From contig CM067084.1 of NCBI GenBank assembly GCA_034008185.1, positions 65,548,599-65,612,598 of the forward strand: 64,000 nucleotides of DNA. The letters are read 5' to 3'. The position numbers and the translations under genes were made by a program. The notes below the pieces were generated by a model. It saw only the letters and a program-made list of their open reading frames with translations, searched no databases and was not told the origin of the DNA. Below are positions 49,691 through 61,265 of this stretch, piece by piece. The stretch is from Gorsachius magnificus (taxonomy: Eukaryota; Chordata; Aves; Pelecaniformes; Ardeidae). Numbering within the stretch: the first letter of the stretch is position 1; every line of letters begins with the position of its first letter.

Positions 49691-52600
49691 AATATTATGG
49701 TTCTTGTATACTTTATTTCTTTTGTGCTTTATATAATTCTTCATATTAAATTCATTCAGTGTAACCCTGCTGTTCCAAAGTACAGCATTTTTTATCTTTA
49801 GACTGTTACTTTGTATTTTAATTCACTGAGTTGGGGCCAAACTCAGCATAAAAAAACTTGGTTTTAAGAAGTTCAAACCTTGGCACAAGATTGCTGCAAA
49901 AAAGCGAGAACTAGAAAAGAAAAGTGTAACATCTACCTGTTTCTTTTTTGCAAATGAAGAAAGAGCTCTCTCATACTTTTGTTTCATAATTTTGAATGTA
50001 GTTGAGAAAACTTTGCATTCGAATTATATTTATCTTTAAACTTTTTCTTGCTATCCAATGTAAGACATTTTACTGTTAGTTTTAATTGGGACTCAATTTT
50101 ATTTACCTGATAACTCTCCTCCTTTAGTTTTGGAGCTTTAGGAACTCTGATAACTATTTTGATATTTTACATTATTTCATTTACAATTTTTGTTATTTTG
50201 CCTTTTACTCATAGTTTTTCATATCAGTCGTTGTCTTTAGAAAGGATATGACAGAAAGTTCATTGATAAAGGGAATGTTAAAAGAGAAAGAATTGCGATT
50301 CTGGAATTTTCTCTACGCTTGTAACCCCAAATCTTTTTTAGGGGTACTGTTGCAGTATCAGGGGATTGTCTGATACAGAGAAGGATGTCTTATTTTGGCA
50401 TGTTGATTCAACCTTGTGTACCGTCTGCACTAGCCAAGGAAATCATATAAGCATTTTTAGTCTAGAGTATAGCTACTGGCTAAAAAGAAGGAACATGATT
50501 TCTAGCTGTGTGTGCATGTGTTTTCAAACATAATTCCTGCATCTGGAAGTTTAATGCACATGAAAACATCATTATTCATTCATATGTTCTTTGGACTGTA
50601 TTTTTGTTCATGTGGTATCATAAATTACATCGTTGTTCTGTTGTCATGCTTGAAACGTTCTTATATACACATTTATGGACAATATTTAAAGTTTTTCTTC
50701 AAGTCTTACTGATCTTGGTGTCTTACCTAATATTCTTGAAAGAGAGAGATGGTGTGATAACTGTTTTATTGTGAAGCATTGTGGCAGGTAGGCCGAACGT
50801 TATTACTGGATTTTCATGTATACTCAATTTTTGTTAGAATGTGCAAGTGGGAATGAAGCCATTGAGTTCTTACAGCTCAAGGTGGTATCAAGCAACTAGA
50901 ACCAGCCATGTGCTCACTGTAGCAACAGAAGAGATTCAATCACTTTTTCATATTTCCTGTTTTATTCAAGATAAGGTGGATGGTAGATACATTGGTCCAT
51001 GTGCTGTTTGTTACTACTTGACTTCTGAACTGTTGCTTCAACAATGCATTTGATCTGTTGAGGGGCAGTTCCCTTTTACTGTAAATCTATGTTCTGGACG
51101 TTTTAATTTCTTTAGCAACACTGAAGCATTATTACTGTCTGTGGTGGCAAAGAAAATTACCTAAGCGTGTTTTTAGGAAAGTATTTCTGTTTCTTTCCAT
51201 GAGGGTGGTTCAGGTTTTTTTCATTATAACACTGAAGACCACATTCATGTGCTTGGACTTGGCCAAACTAGATCCAAAAAGGCTTCAAGAGAGCCACGCT
51301 AAAATAAGGAAACTATTATCCAACAATAAAATGGGACACAATAAAAGACCCCATTTTAGGAACTTACAATGTACTGAATATTTTAAAAATCTGCTTCAGA
51401 GGGTGTGGATGTATCACAGATGCAAGTGAGGCTGTGGACCTACTACAGTAGCAGGTAGTACTGCGTGCTGTGATGACGTGACATACCTGCCTGCTTACCC
51501 TTTGTATCAGGGTGGGAGTTCACATACAAAAGCTTTTAAAAATCAACTCTGGTCACTTGAAGCTAGGGTATTTTCTTCATGTAAAAGGAACCTTTCCATT
51601 TTCTCCCTTATAATTTGGCTTTTCTTCAAGTAGACTGGAGTTTTAGAAGAAAATCTATTGTATTTGCTGGCAAAGAATTGTATTTTCAATTTTAATTTTT
51701 CATTATATTTGAAAGCTGTTTTTAAATGTTATCTTCATGAGATCGTTAGTTAAGTACTTAAAATGAAGGTTTGCTAATCTTTGTAATCATTTCAAAGTTG
51801 ACTACAAGAGTTAGGAATCCAACTATGAAAACTTGGTATTTTTATGAGTCCAATTTGTCTCTTGATTGTGCATGTAAAATAACAGCTATATTAATATGAC
51901 AACAGACAAAACTTTTCTTAAACTTGACATCTGTTACCGTAAATTTTCTTAAAATTGGGAGGGAAAATTTTATGAACTCTTTTTACACATCTATTTTAGT
52001 ATGGCATTGTTATTCCAGTGTTGTTGCTTATTGGCTTATGGTAGTGTAGTCCCGTAGCCATGAGGCTACACAATGTTGAATTGCTACTACTGTAGAAGAC
52101 ATTAGTCTCACACCAGGGATCCAGTGACAAAAAAGATTGCTTTTAGTAAGTCTCTTAAGCTTTCTCTTTTGTGAAGGAGCACATTCTACGCTCCTAATGT
52201 GGAACAAATTTAAAATATTGGGTTAGGTCAAATGCAAAAGAAATATAGTGCAGTAGTCATTATATCTGTTGATTTTGAGGAATCATTTTCAACAGCCGTG
52301 TCTTAGCTCTTTTCAGAACGGCTTTTCACCAGAAGGTTACTTGGCTTCAGAATAAGTTTCACCTGTGGTGCAGAGTAAGCAGACAGAATTTTTCATAACT
52401 GTAATTGCCAGACAAGAAGTTACTTTTTCACAGACATCCATAAAGCAAAGTAAGAAAATGAATAGAAAATATAGAAACAATATTGAAATGAATGATGATT
52501 CTCACTAAGTGGGCCATTTTTAATGCAGAATTATAAAAGCAGAAAGGTAGACTTGATAGATTGTTGACTATGCATGCATAATAAATTCTGACTCATTTAA

Positions 52601-55600
52601 TGAACTTAATGGTCTCTGCCTCACTCCCCTTAATGCAACTAGCAGCCCTAATACCAGTCTGATACTCTATCTTGGTTTACACTCTTGGAATTCCACTTGC
52701 CAAATGCAATTATATAGTCTGTCCTTCCCTTGTCTTTCTCTCCTGTCATGTGATCTAGTGTGAGGTGTATAAATTTTGGGTGCTGTTTTAAACTGTGGTC
52801 ATTTACATGTTGCCTTGGGGAATGCTGTTCCTCATGTTCTTTTGAGGGTTCTGAGATAAGGTTTTTTACTTTTGCTTCTTTGAACAGTTTTGAAGAACTC
52901 GGCTCTGAAGTCTTTCATTTCCTTAACTGCAAGGAAATTTCTGTAGTTTACTGTCATGATCATTAAGCCTTTGTGTAGGATTTATATACCCCGTCTTATA
53001 CATAAGGGGGGGTGTCATCATTTTATTCAGTTTGTTTTGTTATCTCTTTTTAATTTGATTTCTTCAAAAACTGAGAAACTCATACTTATGCATTCCTGTT
53101 TGTTCTCAGTCCTGAGGAAATGGTTAAATTTTTCAGCTTTTCAGGCAGGTTTCTGTCTTTCTGCTTAAGCCAAGATAGTAGTTTTCCCAGTGCCTAGCAC
53201 TTCTGAAAATATTGACAAGTACATATCCTTTTTAAAATCCCCTCTTCTGTTAAGGTTTTATTGCCTTAAAGCAGAGCTTTGGTTGATGTTAGACAGAAAA
53301 GGATAGATGTCAATCAACACAGCCTGTGATGACGTAACTTGTAAATAAAGTATTTCTGTAGTCTGGCCATCACAGAGCAGGTTAATTATACTGAGGCAAT
53401 TCCACATTTTGGTGTTGAGCTCTGGAAAGATGCTTTCATTCATAGAGGCATCTGTACTGTGCCTTAGATTGCCTTCCTCTGCCGTTTATATGCTAAAGCT
53501 AGTGGTGGGTTGGGGGTTTTTTTCTGCCAAATTTTTGTGAAGTGTCTTATACTAGAATATTCAGTTGTTTTCATTCAAAAAGTGCAGATTCTGATTCCAG
53601 AATCGAGGAGAAGATTTAAGGTGGTGTGAGATGATTGGGCTGTTGTTTGCATGAATTCTTGGGTAGATTTTCCCTCCTGAATTCCTCTTTCCCTCAATCA
53701 AGAGATAGTTGTAGTCTGTCCTTCGATGATTCGACACCTCCTTCAGATTTCAAGCCAAATATATTGCCACATTTATTCACTGTTTATCCTTTTGTTAGCA
53801 GTGTCCTTTTGTTTTGCTGTAATTACACTTTTGTGCCTTAAAATCTTTCAGCAAGATTTGAGATTAATAGAAATGCTTTCATTATTTTAAAGTATTTCAG
53901 AAGTCTAAACATTTGTGTGCAGGGCTTTACAGAGTGGTGCTAAATCATAGCAACCTGAAGTTTTGTTTCAAATGTAGGTAAACATTTGGTAGATGCTAGA
54001 AATTCTATTTCATTTTTTAAATTCCTTCTTCCTTGTATTCATTTGGCAGCTGGATATTAATTGAATACAAATAAGATTTTTGCCATATTTTAAGGACAGC
54101 ATTTTCTTATCATAAGGCGCTTTTTTTGCTGGTGTTTCCTATAGTGAACATGAAAAAGAAAAGATTCTCTGCTCTTTAAAATGGCCTTGAATCTTGAGTG
54201 TTCCCTAGCATACTGGGTGTTTCTGAAAGAAGTTGGCAGCCTTCAGGTTCTAATTATCAACAGCTAATTAGATGGATGTATCTGAATGGAAATCGTTTTA
54301 TATGGGAAGCCCAAGATTTTAAGAGCACCGTTTTGCATTCACATGCACACACCACAACATCACAGCTTGACGGTTTTGCCCTTTAGTGGAAATGGAGGTA
54401 GTGTCTTGCTTTGTGGTCTCGATGTAATATGAAACATGATGGTGCTCTTGGGCACCATGTTTTCTTTCCTAGCAAAGGAAGTTTATGGAGTCCTCGTTAA
54501 CAAAGTTTACTTCCTAGTTATTTAAAATATATAATTAGGTATTTTAAAATAAATCAGAAGAAAATGTTTGGAAGCTCAAGTTACATTTTTAACAAATACA
54601 AGTATATAGAAATGTATGATTTATAGACCTGTACCTGTCTATATTTGTATAGGGATATGTGCTACCTCCCTATGAACTGGGAACATTTCTAATGGACCAT
54701 TTTAAGAGAAAATCACTTCTTTGAAATACTACAGATAGAGCCTAGATTGAGGTTCCAGTGTAGAAGTTAATTGGCATTTTTAATCACTTTTGTTGTTTGC
54801 AAGGATTTTTTTTTAATAAGGTGTCTTATTAAAAAGCTAGAAAAGAAAACAAATTATTTCACTGCTAGTCAAATCAAATATCGAAGTTTTTGTAACTGAG
54901 CAATAATTAAAATGTACTCCACACATTTTTGTCAGGTTCCTAACCAGGTTACAACTCAAAATAATGTTTTGATTGGTTGCAGTGTGCCTTGATAAAATAA
55001 AGCTGTTCTTGAGACACATCTCTCTCCATCTTCTCCTTTCACTGCATAAGGTATCATCTTGAATTACCTCAGTTTTCATATCTCCTCCATCTGTTCTTTC
55101 TTTTTCTTCCTTACTGGATTGCCAGCTTTCAGCTCACTGACTTGTTTTCTCATCTAAATCCTCACTTTCTTTGTTTTTCCTCAATGCGTGATTTTTGTCA
55201 ACATTATTTTTTATATTACTCACTTTAATAAGCCAGACCAGCTATGTTTTCCTTGCAGCTTTCTACCTTTTTTCCCACTCTCACAGAAGCACAGGCAGTG
55301 TGCTTTTTCAGGGAGCCGGATGGGACAGGCAGGGTGTGTAACCACTTCTCATGACTGCTTAGCTCCCATAATGAAAATTATGCTGCTGTCATGGCACTCT
55401 CTTCCAATGTCAGCTATCCCACTGCTTTTTGTATATCATGATACTTACTTGTATTTTCACAGCAGTATAGCACTGACTTGTGCTTCATGTGTGATCCACT
55501 ATAGCCACCTACGCCTACATTAAAGGAGTGCCTAACCTGCATTTGCCACGGTCCCTGCTAAACTGTTTATTTCACGCCGCTACTTTTATTCATTTCTTTT

Positions 55601-58600
55601 GTTCAGACCCATGTCTGCGCACTGTTCAGACCCTTCAGACCACAACACTCTGGTGGTTCCACACTCATCTGCATCCTCTCTTCATACTTTCCTTTCCTTT
55701 AGCACCAAACTTTAATTGATTCTTAGATCACGCATCAGCTTTCTTTTTCCCCAAGGTGTGTGTTTGTGAGTGCCAAAACATACTCTCAGGAGCCCCGCAG
55801 AGTGAGTGCAGCCCAATTTCATTACCTCTCTTGGTTTTTTTTACTGCATATTTGTCACTGTGTACTTCTGCTGGTCCATACTCTCTCTTACAGCTGATAA
55901 AAGATTTCTAATATCATATAAGCAAGATGTCAGTCAGCCTTTGTCATAGATTTCTTCAAACCCAGGTATGGAAAATCTTTTCTGAATAGCCATGCCTTCT
56001 TTTTAATCCACTTTTTCTTATTGAAGCCCAGGTAACTTTTGATTTTTTTTCCGACAGTGTAAAGATACATCTTTTCCAAAATCAAGACGTATAAACAGAC
56101 TTTGTCTTCCTAGCGCTGTGCTTTCGAGCCAACAGCTCTGGGCACTTTATAATTCTAGAAAAGTTACTGTTTCTGCTTCCATTCTCATGGCAAATTGCAC
56201 ATTCTGTTCTTGTGGAACAGGTCAAGCAATTTATATTTCTCTTTCCATTTTTCATAACTGAAGGAAGGGGAACTCTTTCTGATGCTGATTTCTCTTATAT
56301 TCTAGGCATCAATAAAGGCTGCTTAGGTTATTCTTCAGTGTTCTTTGGAGTACAAATAATGGTATCTCTTGTTCTATTAAGAGGATGTAAATCTTTAGTG
56401 AGAAACTTCATCCTTTGTGGAGACCCCAGCTTTTTTTCTGTATTCTTTTGTTTGGTTTTGTCAATCTGACAGATTTTACTGTCTGATTTGTATTTTCAAC
56501 AGCAGAAAATCACCTGACTTAATGTCTGCATTCAGCTTTATCAGTTCCTTACCACAAATTAAATTTAGACAGGAGTTTCACAAACTTTTCTTTAAGTGGC
56601 TGTGCCAGCTCACCTGCTCTCCACTTACGGCCACATGCCCCCTTCTGTCTCCACTTCTAGGCATATGTAAAAGGAATCTGTGCTTCTGTCTTTCGTCTTG
56701 ATTTATCTGTAAGTAGGGCAGGTATCTTAACTTGCCTTTAGCTCTTTCTTCGGTGATGATCGACTTTAGGCCTGCTTTTCTTACCGCATGCCTGCCACTA
56801 GGAATGGCCTTAATTTCACATTAGCTTAGGACTTAAAATCTTTTCAAAAGCACATGCCTAAGTGTTTCTACTTGGTTTTGAATGTTTTATATCAGTTGTC
56901 AAGCCAGTAGTGAGCAATGTGACTACATTCAAGTTTTTCCAAGCAGTTCTTATGTAGGTATTCTTATTCTTTGTTCTCACTTTGCAGCTCATGGTAGAAT
57001 ATTTCTCAGCTGTGGTCCTGCTAGGAATTAAAATAATAAGACTTTCATGTTTCATATTAAAATACATGCATACATAAAAATTAACATGCTTAGGGAAATC
57101 AGTCTTTTCAGCTGGATCTTGTCACAGGTTCCTATTATCTAAGGTACAGATTTCACAAATATGCAGAGATTGTCCTTGATATTTTGCTGGCACGGGCTTG
57201 CCTGCAAAGTTGTCTGTTTCAAACTATTGCAATCTTGATTATTTCCTTCAAATAACTGATTGTTTCCCTGTACATGAAATGGAAGCCTAGCTGAAAAAAA
57301 TCTTGTCTAGAAGCTGTAAAAATGCCATATGATATTTTTCTTAATCCAAAAAAATATTTTCACTTTGATGGTGCTCTTTTATCTATGTGTTACGCTTTCC
57401 ATTTGGAATGGAGGCTAAATTTGAGGGCTGGGGGGGGGAGGAAGAGTATTTAGTTAGATTTCAGTGTTTTATTGTGCACTTAGCACAAATTTAAAACATT
57501 CAGTAACAATAATTTCTTTTTATAATTTAAGAAATTTATTTACAATGCAAGTAAAGATTTGAGAGCTACACTTAAGGTATCCATTCTTAAAATTGTGGTG
57601 GTTGTTGTTACCTGTCTTTCTAGCTTAAAGTTCTAGAGAGGCGTGTTTGAAGAAATTCTTGTGTATATCATATTTGTTGCTGAGACATTTCATATTTATC
57701 AGTTTACTGCTCACAGCTGTTTTTAAATTATATTTAAGTAGTAGAAATCTCAGAAAAGGAAATGACTTACTTGCAAATTATGGTTTGACCTTCCTTAATT
57801 CAGAAGTCTGGTGGGTTATAAACCACCCAGGGACTGTCTCATCGTATTTCTGAGATGATCTCCGCCATAACATAATTGCATTTGTAATGTCAAAAAACTA
57901 TTATGAATTAAAGATTTGAGATTAATCCAGCTCAAATGACAAGATTTACGTAGCTGCATTCCTCACCGTATTGAGGCAGTGATATTCTGTTTCCTCTGAG
58001 AACAGCCTGAACCAGCATATGTAGTTCTGAGCCTCCAAGCCTGAGCCTTATTGTACCTCATTCGAAGCCATTTTAAATTATGATCAAGTAGAATAAAAAT
58101 AGCAAAAACTTTTTTTCTGTTATAGTATGTTTCTAAGGCAAATGCAACAGTACTCATCTGCACAACAGGTATTTAGGGGTTTTTAAATTTATTTGCATGC
58201 TACTAACTTCTAATAATGTGTAGAAATGAGGTAGTTTTCTTTCATGGAACTGAAGATCAGAGGCAGACTTGCTTCACGGCGGTGCCTAGATGCTAAGAAG
58301 TAGTTATGTTCATCAGAAAATTAATGATGCTTCCTTTCAAACTGTTCAATTATTAGCTGGTTTTTGTTTCCAAAATCTTTGAAGACAGTCTATTATGAAG
58401 GATTTGAGATCATAGAACTATTTTTTTCTTTAACAGGTTTAATACTATCATCACTAGTAAACTATGCCCTAAAATTTTGTTCCTTCTTCATGCCCATTTC
58501 AGTGACAGCTTACATTAATATTTTGCTTCTTTAAGAGCCCTGTGGCTTCTGGGGGCTGCTAAATAATCTGTATTACCACAAAACACATGGATTCTTGTCA

Positions 58601-60929
58601 AGAAGATCACAGTTCTAAATTATTTTGTAAGGCAGCTTTAAATAATTATAATTTAAAAAGGGGGGGCAGGGATGGTGTCTATATTTAACCTTGTCAACAT
58701 ACGTTCAAATCTGTCCTGTATTTTGGGAACCCATCAGGACTGAGCTCTGTACTGCCACAGCTGCACAAGTCTTCCCCTTTTTTTCTTTCCCTTTTTTTAA
58801 TTTAATACTTGTTTCAGTTCCCGAATGAAGTTGCAGTTTAAACCTTTTATGTTGCCTGCGATCTTTTATGTTTAAGGGAGTGAGAACATTTTCCATAGCT
58901 GGCTGTTTGGGGGAAGAAAGTCTTGTTATTTCTGTGACTGCACTCTGAAACTGCTGTCATCTATTCCACTCGCCAAATTTTTACCTGAAAACGCATGCAA
59001 TATGCTGTTTGGCTTTACTATTGTGCTGTGTTCTTTGCACCTTTTACATCACTAATCCATCTTCAGCAAACAGCCACTGCTGTATAATTTTGTCTCTGTG
59101 CAAGTTAAAGATTAACAGTGTGTGGGTATTTCAATATACAGCTTCAGGAAACAGCTACCAGTAAGTAATGTGCCACAAGCGCTCAGCAAATTCCTACTAG
59201 CCTCTTTTAGTTATCTTCCTCATATATTTTGTGCCTATTTCCTTTCTTCTTCCTTCCCTCCCTTCTTTTTTTTTTTTTTCCCCTCAAAACAAGAAAACAT
59301 TTCTTAGTTGTGAAGAGCAAAAGGAACTTTTCCACCATAATTTCAGTCAGGGACTATGGCTGGTTCTGACTTCTCCCCTTGGCTTTTTGTCTCCATTTAG
59401 TTCACCTCCTGACTTGGTTCTGTCTTGTGAACTGTTTTATTTGTCTTAGTTCTCCAGCTGTGTTAAACCCAGCTCTTATGTCTAATTTTTAAAAGAAGCT
59501 CTGGATATTGCTTGTCTCCCTAGCTTGCTTTGATCTAGTTGAGCATGCCATCTATTGCCAGGGCATTTCTTTCTCAGATTCCCAAACGGGATTCCATCCA
59601 CTCAGCTTAAAAATATTGTTTCTTACTACAACGAGAATCCATTTGATAAATGGAAATGAGACATTAAAAAATTTCTTTGTAGATTTCTTTGTTGTTGCAT
59701 TTTGGCATTGTGGAAAGATGAGTTTAAATTTGAGAGACAATAAATCTGACTGTGCGTGCTTGGTTTACTTTCATTTCAATGTATGTTGCGTTATCAAATG
59801 AATCCCTATTGGAAAGCATGCTGAGGCTACTATAGGCGGTGTAGATTTTAACCTAATATGCTCCACTATTTCTTTTTTTCTGGGAAATGTTTGAGTGGTT
59901 TGTACAAAGAAAATTTTTTTAAGGTGCTAAAGTTTTACTATTTCTACTCAGCATTTTTGAAACCTTTCTCTAAAAGCTTCAAATCAGTGCTATATGTCAC
60001 AAATGCTCTTATGCTTTCCAAGCTATCAATTTGCACATCATTGATGGTGGTGTTTAACAATGCAGTTTGCAGACTTTTTTTTTGGTCAGACATGAGGGTA
60101 CAGACCAGTTTGACCCAGCTCTCAGCTAGTTGGGAAGGAGATGGTTTTATCTGTAAAATAAGCATAGCAAAATATTTAGTGAAACCTAAACCTACAGTGA
60201 TCCTTGCACTGTCATTTTACAGCATACAAGCACCTAACATTGGGTGGTGGTCTCTTCCATAGGAAGGGCTGAGGAGTCACCTCACAGATAAGAAACATTT
60301 ATCCCTATTCCTACTTTTTCTGCATGGCCTTGACATGTCATAGACACAGATTAACTCAGCAAATGTATAGACATGAGCTAGCCAGATTTTTTTTAACCTT
60401 GTCATTTTTGTACAAGAGTTGTCAAATTCCTATTTTTCCTGAAGAACTCAGTTCCAAACTGCACAGAAAATAAGACACTCAAAGAACATTATTTCCTTTT
60501 TGTGCTTGGCAGCCTATCACCTTACACAGTATTGCTCTCACATCCTCCTACTGAAAATCAGTATTTTAGTTACCATAACAATGATTCAGGTAAAAATCAA
60601 GAAACACAAAATTCCACAAAGAAAGAAATACTTGTATTCAAGCAGTTTTAACTGGAAGTGTGGAAAAGAACAGGGTTTTCTTTAGCTCTTCAGAGCATGG
60701 GAAGGCCCCTTGTTGCTTGCTTTAGTAGAAGGTTGAATTCAAAGACCCTTCTATTGAATTCCTTTTGCTTTAATGATAGGTAGAAATTTTTGTGGAGAGA
60801 GATGATCCTTTTAGGTTGTAGCAGGCCTGGAAACTTAACCACCCCTAGGGTTGTCTGCTTAGCCAGGGGAGACCAGATAGGACTTTGGAGTCCATCAGCA
60901 TTATCCACATTTGGCTGCTATGATTTGTT
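49691..60929. other. No gene recognised downstream of LCORL
   Basis: About 11 kb of AT-rich DNA. Open frames are short and show no family signatures I recognise on either strand. A possible small exon at about 49.83 kb is discussed under findings. Low-complexity spots include a poly(G) stretch near 57.43 kb and a T-run near 59.27 kb. I found no exon resembling NCAPG, the usual convergent neighbour of LCORL. Confidence 0.55.
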
Positions 60930-61029
60930 AGAGAGGCGATTGCCTCTTTTTCCAACGCTGTTGAAAGACAGTAAATTCAGAGCTGATCCAGTAATGGTGA
61001 TTTGGGAACTGAGGGTTGCAACACATGAA

Positions 61030-61265
61030 GAAAAAGAATCCTGGAGTCATTGCTGACAGTTTTCTAGACCCGTTGTGTTTGTGTGCAGCAGCATCCGAAG
61101 AAAGCCAAGAGCACATGAGGGCGTCCCCAGCTTGCATTGACAAAACCCTGTGTCCTGTCACTGTACACGATCTTCATGTGCCCACACCCTCAGTGCAGTA
61201 CCTGGCACCTCCTGCCTCTCTGCTCACATCTGCTCACTTAGAGAGAAGAGTCAAAAACCTCTGTC
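61030..61265 (+). repeat. Possible diverged CR1 internal fragment
   Basis: The segment 'aatcctggagtcattgctga' followed by CAG.., 'agccaagagcacatgagg' and 'cttgcattgacaaaaccctg' follows the order of a CR1 ORF2 3' segment ('gatctggggatcattgttga', 'aagaaggccaacagcatcc', 'cttgtatcagaaat'). Divergence is high, so this is a tentative call. Confidence 0.35.

Noticed and set aside
51199..51429. Basic 76-residue frame containing LDLAKLDPKRLQESHAKIRK
   Set aside because: Looks somewhat protein-like, but there is no family I recognise, no in-phase splice sites that link it convincingly to LCORL, and no poly(A) or retrocopy hallmarks. Left uncalled.
55080..55720. T/C-rich stretch with 63- and 111-residue frames
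   Set aside because: Pyrimidine-rich composition explains the open frames. There is no recognisable motif and no sign of splicing.
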